The position numbers and the translations under genes were made by a program. Positions 15,302 through 19,143 of a stretch of DNA of 19,143 nt are shown one piece after another. The notes beneath the pieces are model-generated. The model worked only from the letters and a program-made list of their open reading frames with translations. It made no database searches and had not been told where the DNA came from. This DNA is from an uncultured Romboutsia sp. (lineage in GTDB: Bacteria > Bacillota > Clostridia > Peptostreptococcales > Peptostreptococcaceae): assembly GCA_937880075.1 (NCBI GenBank), contig CALFLM010000004.1:1-19143 (forward strand). Direction: 5' to 3'. Every line of letters begins with the position of its first letter. Position 1 is the stretch's first letter.

Positions 15302-16384
15302 TTATATCTTTATCGCATTTATAAATCTTAAAGGATCATTTGCAAACTCTTCAAAAGAATTATCTGTAAATATAACTCCTTCTCCTAAGAATCTTTTATA
15401 TCTATATTCTTCCCTTCTCTTTGACTCTTCTTTTTTCCCTTCATAACTATTAAATATCATAAATTTTAAAGGATCTTTTTTTCTACTAGTTTGAACTCTT
15501 TTTATCATATACTTTATATGTATATCTGCATCAGAAAAAGAATATCCACAAAAAATAAGTAAATCAATTTCTCTTAAAGTTTTTTCTACTTCATTCCAAA
15601 CTGTTGATACAAATACATTAGTCATATTTTTAAAATAAGTAGGAGGTATTATAATAGGTACTGTAATTTCATCACACGCTAAACATTTAGCTTCGTCGAT
15701 ATTATCTAAAAGCCTCATTATTCCCCCTTCATAAGGTGTTATTGTCAAACCGTTACATACTGGACAGTATAACCAATTTAATGAACCATGTATTTTATAA
15801 AGTTTAACAGATGGATACTTTGGCTTTTTCCAACTGTGTCTAAAATCAAAATTTGTAAAATCAACTCCATAATCAAGCATTATAGGATTATTTTTTTTAT
15901 ATAGTCCTGCTATTGTATTATCTATATGTATATCATAGTTTGCACTTATAAATGTAGTGTCTTTTAATAAGTCTTCTTTTAATAAATTATCTATCAATAA
16001 TTTGTGGTAGTAGTTATTAGTTTTCTCGCTGTTATGAACAGCCTTAGCCATAAGTAATATAAGGTACTGTCTTAAAATACGTATACTATCACTTTTTTTG
16101 TGTAAATTTTCAAGCCCAAAGTTTTTAAATGATTCTCTTCTTTGTTCTGCTAAATCTATAAGACCTAGTACTTCTTCAAATGTTGGAAATGATATTTTAT
16201 CTATATCATCATTTATTATATCTATATTAAACATATCTTTAAAAAACTTATACAGTTTTATATTCATTTCACTTTCATAATCTTTTTTTGTTAAGGATTT
16301 AAAATATTCAACAAACAGTTGACTTTGAATAGGGCAATGTTCTGCTGCTGAAGCTCCTGCACCTAAAAATATTGCTATTTTCAT
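15302..16384 (-). CDS. SIR2-like NAD-binding domain protein with zinc ribbon
   Basis: This 360-residue soluble protein has the SIR2_2-like Rossmann domain found in sirtuin relatives and in several antiphage defence proteins. Motifs: FLGAGAS (6-12) for NAD, SANYD (147-151), KIHGSLNW (197-204) with the candidate catalytic H199, CPVC (207-210) and CLAC (234-237) forming a probable zinc ribbon, and FCGYSFSDADIHIKY (278-292) closing the NAD site. It has no membrane segment and no fused effector or helicase. The enzyme could deacylate proteins or, as in defence SIR2 proteins, hydrolyse NAD; this is not decidable here. The start is the ATG at 16384 (MKIAIFLG) after GGAGG. A TTG four codons upstream overlaps the ribosome site. 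The unknown frameshifted gene follows after 140 nt without a terminator. Confidence 0.85.
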   Translation of the reverse strand: MKIAIFLGAGASAAEHCPIQSQLFVEYFKSLTKKDYESEMNIKLYKFFKDMFNIDIINDDIDKISFPTFEEVLGLIDLAEQRRESFKNFGLENLHKKSDSIRILRQYLILLMAKAVHNSEKTNNYYHKLLIDNLLKEDLLKDTTFISANYDIHIDNTIAGLYKKNNPIMLDYGVDFTNFDFRHSWKKPKYPSVKLYKIHGSLNWLYCPVCNGLTITPYEGGIMRLLDNIDEAKCLACDEITVPIIIPPTYFKNMTNVFVSTVWNEVEKTLREIDLLIFCGYSFSDADIHIKYMIKRVQTSRKKDPLKFMIFNSYEGKKEESKRREEYRYKRFLGEGVIFTDNSFEEFANDPLRFINAIKI

Positions 16385-16473
16385 TTTGTCCTCCAATTCT
16401 TTATTTACGTTTTGTTAACATTATTATGTATATTAATATATAATTATATTTTCTCCATTTATATAAAAATTAA

Positions 16474-16503
16474 ATAAAAAAGCTACTCAAAATTGAGTAG
16501 CTT
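16474..16503 (-). terminator. Terminator of the Nudix gene
   Basis: AAGCTACTCAA (16480-16490) and TTGAGTAGCTT (16493-16503) are perfect 11-bp arms with a short AA centre. On the minus strand TTTTTTATTTAATTTTT follows. It lies 21 nt beyond the Nudix stop and separates this gene from the SIR2-like gene. Confidence 0.85.
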
Positions 16504-16524
16504 AAAATACACTTACTTATTTTT

Positions 16525-17082
16525 TTAATACATCTTGATTTTATCTATTAATTTTTTATAAACAGTTTTCATATGCTCTTCACTAGTTAAGTCTAATACC
16601 TTATCTATATCAACCCATTTAACGCCACTATTTTCATCTACTTTAACAACTAGCTCTTCTTTTTCATCTGCTTCTAGAATATATGCTACTGATAAATGAA
16701 GATGACTTGCTACATACTTTCCTCTTTTTATATGAGCATTTACTGGTAATATATCTATAGAACATATATCATTTGTTATAGGTCTAGCTTCTTTTATACC
16801 TGTTTCTTCTTTAGCTTCCTTTATAGATACTTTAATTAAATCACTATCACCATCAGCATGTCCACCAGTCCATCCCCATGAGTTATAGATGTTATGATGT
16901 ATCATTAAAACCTTAGTTCTTGATTTATTTACTATAAACCCAGAACTTGTTATATGTGCTATTTCATTATCTCTAACTAAAACATCATCATTTTTATTTA
17001 TAAAATCTAATATAATTTCTTTATCTTTTTTCTCTTGTTCATCAACAGGATTATATTTTTCTATTTGTTTTATCCATTCCAT
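16525..17082 (-). CDS. Nudix hydrolase with variant Nudix box
   Basis: This 185-residue protein has a Nudix domain after a helical N-terminal extension of about 40 residues. The Nudix box occupies residues 74-96: G74, then S80 where the consensus has glutamate, K88 where it has arginine, and an intact E89, E92, E93 and G95 (KEAKEETGI). The metal-binding glutamates at 92-93 are therefore present. Nudix enzymes cleave nucleoside diphosphates linked to other groups, but the substrate cannot be told. SGFIVNKSRTKVLMIHHN and NSWGWTGGH before the box are typical of a group of clostridial Nudix proteins. GGGAG lies 8 nt before the ATG. The leader forms alternative hairpins (17091-17141). The upstream gene ends 207 nt away without a clear terminator, so co-transcription is possible. 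Confidence 0.85.
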   Translation of the reverse strand: MEWIKQIEKYNPVDEQEKKDKEIILDFINKNDDVLVRDNEIAHITSSGFIVNKSRTKVLMIHHNIYNSWGWTGGHADGDSDLIKVSIKEAKEETGIKEARPITNDICSIDILPVNAHIKRGKYVASHLHLSVAYILEADEKEELVVKVDENSGVKWVDIDKVLDLTSEEHMKTVYKKLIDKIKMY

Positions 17083-17090
17083 ATTTTATC

Positions 17091-17141
17091 TCCCTATGTA
17101 TTAAGGGACTATAACCTTATAAATTTTAAGTCATAATCCCT
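17091..17141 (-). promoter_or_regulatory. Nudix mRNA leader with two competing hairpins
   Basis: On the minus strand AGGGATTATGAC (17141-17130) pairs with GTTATAGTCCCT (17115-17104) over 12 bp with two G-U pairs, which pair only in the minus-strand RNA and not on the plus strand. The TCCCT of that arm (17108-17104) can instead pair with AGGGA (17095-17091), which is the ribosome site, across TAATACAT. One fold exposes the ribosome site, the other hides it. Confidence 0.45.
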
Positions 17142-17288
17142 AATTTATCTAAATTTAAATATTAAAGTTTCATATTTTAGTCTGTATAATTTTATTTTTA
17201 TTAATATTTTTAGTTTAAATATAAAATATATATTAATCACTATATTATTTAATATAAGTATATTAAAACTTGTACAGTATTATTATAT

Positions 17289-18566
17289 TTATTTTAATTT
17301 ATTTATATACTCTATAGCCTTTAATGTACCCATCTTAGAGTGGTCAAAAGTAAGACCACCTTGGAAGTATACATTGTATGGTGGCTTTATAGGAGCATCT
17401 GCACTAAGCTCTATAGAAGAACCTTGAACAAAAGCACCTGCAGCCATTATAACTTCACTGTCATATCCTGGCATTGCCCAAGGAACTGGCTTAACGTATG
17501 AATCAACTGGAGCTGCAGCTTGAGCACCTTGACAGAATGCTATAACTTCTTCAGCATTTTTAAGTCTTACTATTTGTATTATATCACTTCTTACATCATC
17601 GTATTTTGGAAGTACTTCATATCCCATTTTTTCAAACATTCTAGCACAGTATATTGCACCCATTAAAGCTTGAGAAACTACATATGGAGCCATGAAGAAT
17701 CCTTGTAATACATTTCTAGTTGTACCAAATGTTAAACCACATTCTTTACCTATACCTGGAGTTGTAAGCCTGTATGATATAAGCTCTACTAAGTCAGCTC
17801 TACCAGCTACATATCCACCAGTTAGAGCAAGTCCTCCACCTGGGTTTTTGATAAGTGATCCAGCCATTATGTCAACTCCAACTTCTGTTGGCTCTTTAGT
17901 TTCTATAAATTCTCCATAGCAGTTATCAACCATAACTATAACATCTTCTTTAACAGATTTTGCTACATCTACTATTTCTTTTATATCAGCTATTGTAAGA
18001 GATTTTCTCCAAGAATACCCCTTAGACCTTTGTATAAATACCATTTTAGTTTTGTAATTTATTTTCGCTTTGATTCCTTCTAAATCAACATCTCCATTTT
18101 CTAAGAAATCAACTTGATTATATGTAACACCAAATTCTTTTAAAGAACCTTTTTCTTCTCTTATTCCTATAACACCTTCTAATGTATCATATGGTTTACC
18201 TGTAACTGATAATATTTCATCGCCTGGTCTTAATATCCCTTGTAAACAAAGTGTCAGTGCATGAGTTCCATTAACTATTATAGGTCTAACTAATGCATCT
18301 TCAGCCCCAAATACATTTGCATATATTTCTTCTACTTTTTCACGACCTAAGTCATTGTAACCATATCCTGTTGTCCAGTTAAAATGGTTATCACTTAAAT
18401 TAGCTTCTTGCATAGCTTTTAATACTTTATATTGATTATATTCTCTTAGTTCTTTTATTTCATCAAATTTATGCTTTATATCATTTATAACATCTTCAGA
18501 TAATTTAAATGTTTCGTCATCTAATCCGTAAAATCCTTTTAATAATTCTTTAGTTTCTTGTAACAT
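17289..18566 (-). CDS. Methionine gamma-lyase family PLP enzyme (YnbB/aluminium-resistance type)
   Basis: This 425-residue protein is a fold-type I PLP enzyme of the Met_gamma_lyase Pfam family, annotated in Bacillus as YnbB and elsewhere as aluminium-resistance protein. Supporting features are the N-terminal NWTTGYGYNDLGREKVE block (about 63-80), VNGTHALTLCLQGIL with LRPGDEILSVTGKPYDTLEG (about 98-131), the PLP-binding Asp in VMVDNCYGEF (D214) and the Schiff-base lysine K240 in GSLIKNPGGG. The length is normal. The cytosolic reaction is likely C-S lysis of a sulfur amino acid, but substrates are poorly known. The start is the ATG at 18566 (MLQETKE) with AGGTGG 5 nt upstream; the GTG three codons earlier is part of the ribosome site. 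In many Firmicutes it sits next to hfq/lexA, but here IS debris lies upstream. Confidence 0.9.
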   Translation of the reverse strand: MLQETKELLKGFYGLDDETFKLSEDVINDIKHKFDEIKELREYNQYKVLKAMQEANLSDNHFNWTTGYGYNDLGREKVEEIYANVFGAEDALVRPIIVNGTHALTLCLQGILRPGDEILSVTGKPYDTLEGVIGIREEKGSLKEFGVTYNQVDFLENGDVDLEGIKAKINYKTKMVFIQRSKGYSWRKSLTIADIKEIVDVAKSVKEDVIVMVDNCYGEFIETKEPTEVGVDIMAGSLIKNPGGGLALTGGYVAGRADLVELISYRLTTPGIGKECGLTFGTTRNVLQGFFMAPYVVSQALMGAIYCARMFEKMGYEVLPKYDDVRSDIIQIVRLKNAEEVIAFCQGAQAAAPVDSYVKPVPWAMPGYDSEVIMAAGAFVQGSSIELSADAPIKPPYNVYFQGGLTFDHSKMGTLKAIEYINKLK

Positions 18567-18600
18567 AATATCCACCTATATTTTTAATTTTATTCTTAAA

Positions 18601-18629
18601 ATTCTATCATAGTATGTATTTATAGTCAA
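18601..18629 (-). promoter_or_regulatory. Sigma-A promoter of the Met-gamma-lyase-type gene
   Basis: On the minus strand TTGACT (complement of 18624-18629), 17 nt, then TAGAAT (complement of 18601-18606). The transcript would begin near 18594 with a leader of about 28 nt. This is the best promoter in the window. A TTCTATAGAA palindrome (18631-18640) sits just upstream of the -35. Confidence 0.7.
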
Positions 18630-18727
18630 TTTCTATAGAATTAGCTATAATTTAATTATTTAAACTTTGTTATTTTAATATCTATGATAGTTCTATAAGA
18701 AAATCTTCCTATTAACAATAAAAGGGG

Positions 18728-18771
18728 CTGTCGCATGAAAGGTCTTGAATTGCCATGCGGCAGTTCTTTTT
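18728..18771 (+). terminator. Hairpin at the IS end, terminator-like
   Basis: CTGTCGCATG (18728-18737) and CATGCGGCAG (18754-18763) form a 10-bp stem with one G-U pair and a 16-nt loop, followed by TTCTTTTTT on the plus strand. It would stop transcription entering the element from the left flank. Confidence 0.6.
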
Positions 18772-18883
18772 TACATATTTTCTATAAATTTGTATCTACC
18801 CAAGATTTTAACTTAAAAATGTGCATAAGAAATAAAGGTATAAAAATACCTTTTTATAAATGGAATACTTTGTAAAATAAAGA

Positions 18884-19143
18884 TTAAGAAACCTTCTTAA
18901 GAGGATGAATATACATGCCACGTTTATTATTCATTATCTTATTGTGTAATTTAGAAATATTATGGGCTAACGCCAAAAGTATATATTCTGAAAGAACATT
19001 TTGGTTGCCTCTGCTTAAAAATCTCTTAAAGTTCATATTGTGTTTTATTTGAGCGAAAGCTCCTTCAGCTTAAATACTTCTATTCATTTTAAGCTCACGT
19101 CCTTGTACACTAGTAATCCTATCTAAATTTTCTCTTCTTTTTT
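18884..19143 (-). pseudogene. IS1182-family transposase C-terminus with in-frame stop
   Basis: From the window edge to the stop at 18884-18886 one minus frame reads RRENLDRITSVQGRELKMNR, then SI, a TAA (19070-19072), then AEGAFAQIKHNMNFKRFLSR and further on ILLALAHNISKLHNK to KKVS. This is the characteristic C-terminal end of IS1182-type DDE transposases (DDE_Tnp_1_6). Intact copies have Gln at the stop position (RSIQxEGAF), so a CAA-to-TAA change removed the last 60 or so residues. This identifies it as a pseudogene. Confidence 0.85.

Larger units (their letters stand above)
18724..19143. mobile_element. IS1182-type element, 3' end, cut by the window edge
   Basis: The end GGGGCTGTCGCA (18724-18735) is followed inward by a hairpin and then by the minus-strand transposase 3' end, in the arrangement typical of IS1182-family copies. 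The other end is outside the window. The copy is inactive in its transposase. It lies 158 nt upstream of the Met-gamma-lyase-type start and ends beyond that gene's promoter. Confidence 0.65.

Noticed and set aside
13025..16384. Calling the whole stretch a defence island
   Set aside because: Only the SIR2-like gene has a family link to defence; the hotdog protein is a metabolic type and the transposase debris alone does not prove it.
1..19143. CRISPR array, tRNA, rRNA or known riboswitch
   Set aside because: I scanned for regularly spaced repeats, cloverleaf-like sequences and conserved riboswitch cores and saw none.

Overview
The window is very AT-rich DNA whose genes have strong AGGAGG-like ribosome sites, A/T-ending codons, some GTG/TTG starts and many AT-rich hairpin terminators. 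With an ATP-type PEP carboxykinase, a 3-aminobutyryl/beta-alanyl-CoA ammonia-lyase-like hotdog protein, a Met-gamma-lyase (YnbB-type) PLP enzyme and clostridial-type IS1182/IS3/IS30 remnants, it points to an anaerobic Firmicute of class Clostridia, plausibly Peptostreptococcaceae. The genus cannot be fixed from sequence alone.

Layout. Position 1-84 holds the start of a leftward membrane-anchored or exported protein cut by the window edge. An EcsC-family gene (402-1172, +) converges on a divergent pckA (1299-2822, -). A shared upstream region separates pckA from an MFS transporter (3163-4365, +). From there to the right edge every intact gene is on the minus strand: DUF2156 protein, Na/Pi cotransporter with PhoU-like tail, ClC-type anion channel/transporter, aromatic-acid-exporter-like FUSC protein, YkgJ-type cysteine-cluster protein, an unrecognised three-TM protein, a hotdog CoA ammonia-lyase-like protein, an unrecognised gene with a 3' frameshift, a SIR2-like protein, a Nudix hydrolase and a Met-gamma-lyase-type PLP enzyme. 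Most have their own start signals, and many are followed by a hairpin terminator, so this is mainly a string of single-gene units with a strong membrane-transport flavour (four transporters), not one pathway operon.

Mobile DNA. A 98-bp MITE-like element lies at 4510-4607. Fused remnants of an IS30 and an IS3 transposase lie at 13025-13392. The right edge (18724-19143) is the 3' end of an IS1182-type element whose transposase carries an in-frame stop. The MITE-like element and the IS1182-type copy share the same 12-bp end, GGGGCTGTCGCA.

Most worth a second look: the SIR2-like gene and its unrecognised, frameshifted downstream neighbour (candidate defence or stress pair, inference only); a Nudix leader with two mutually exclusive hairpins, one of which would hide the ribosome site; the IS end shared between the MITE-like element and the IS1182 copy; and a terminator that appears to be made from IS3 coding sequence.
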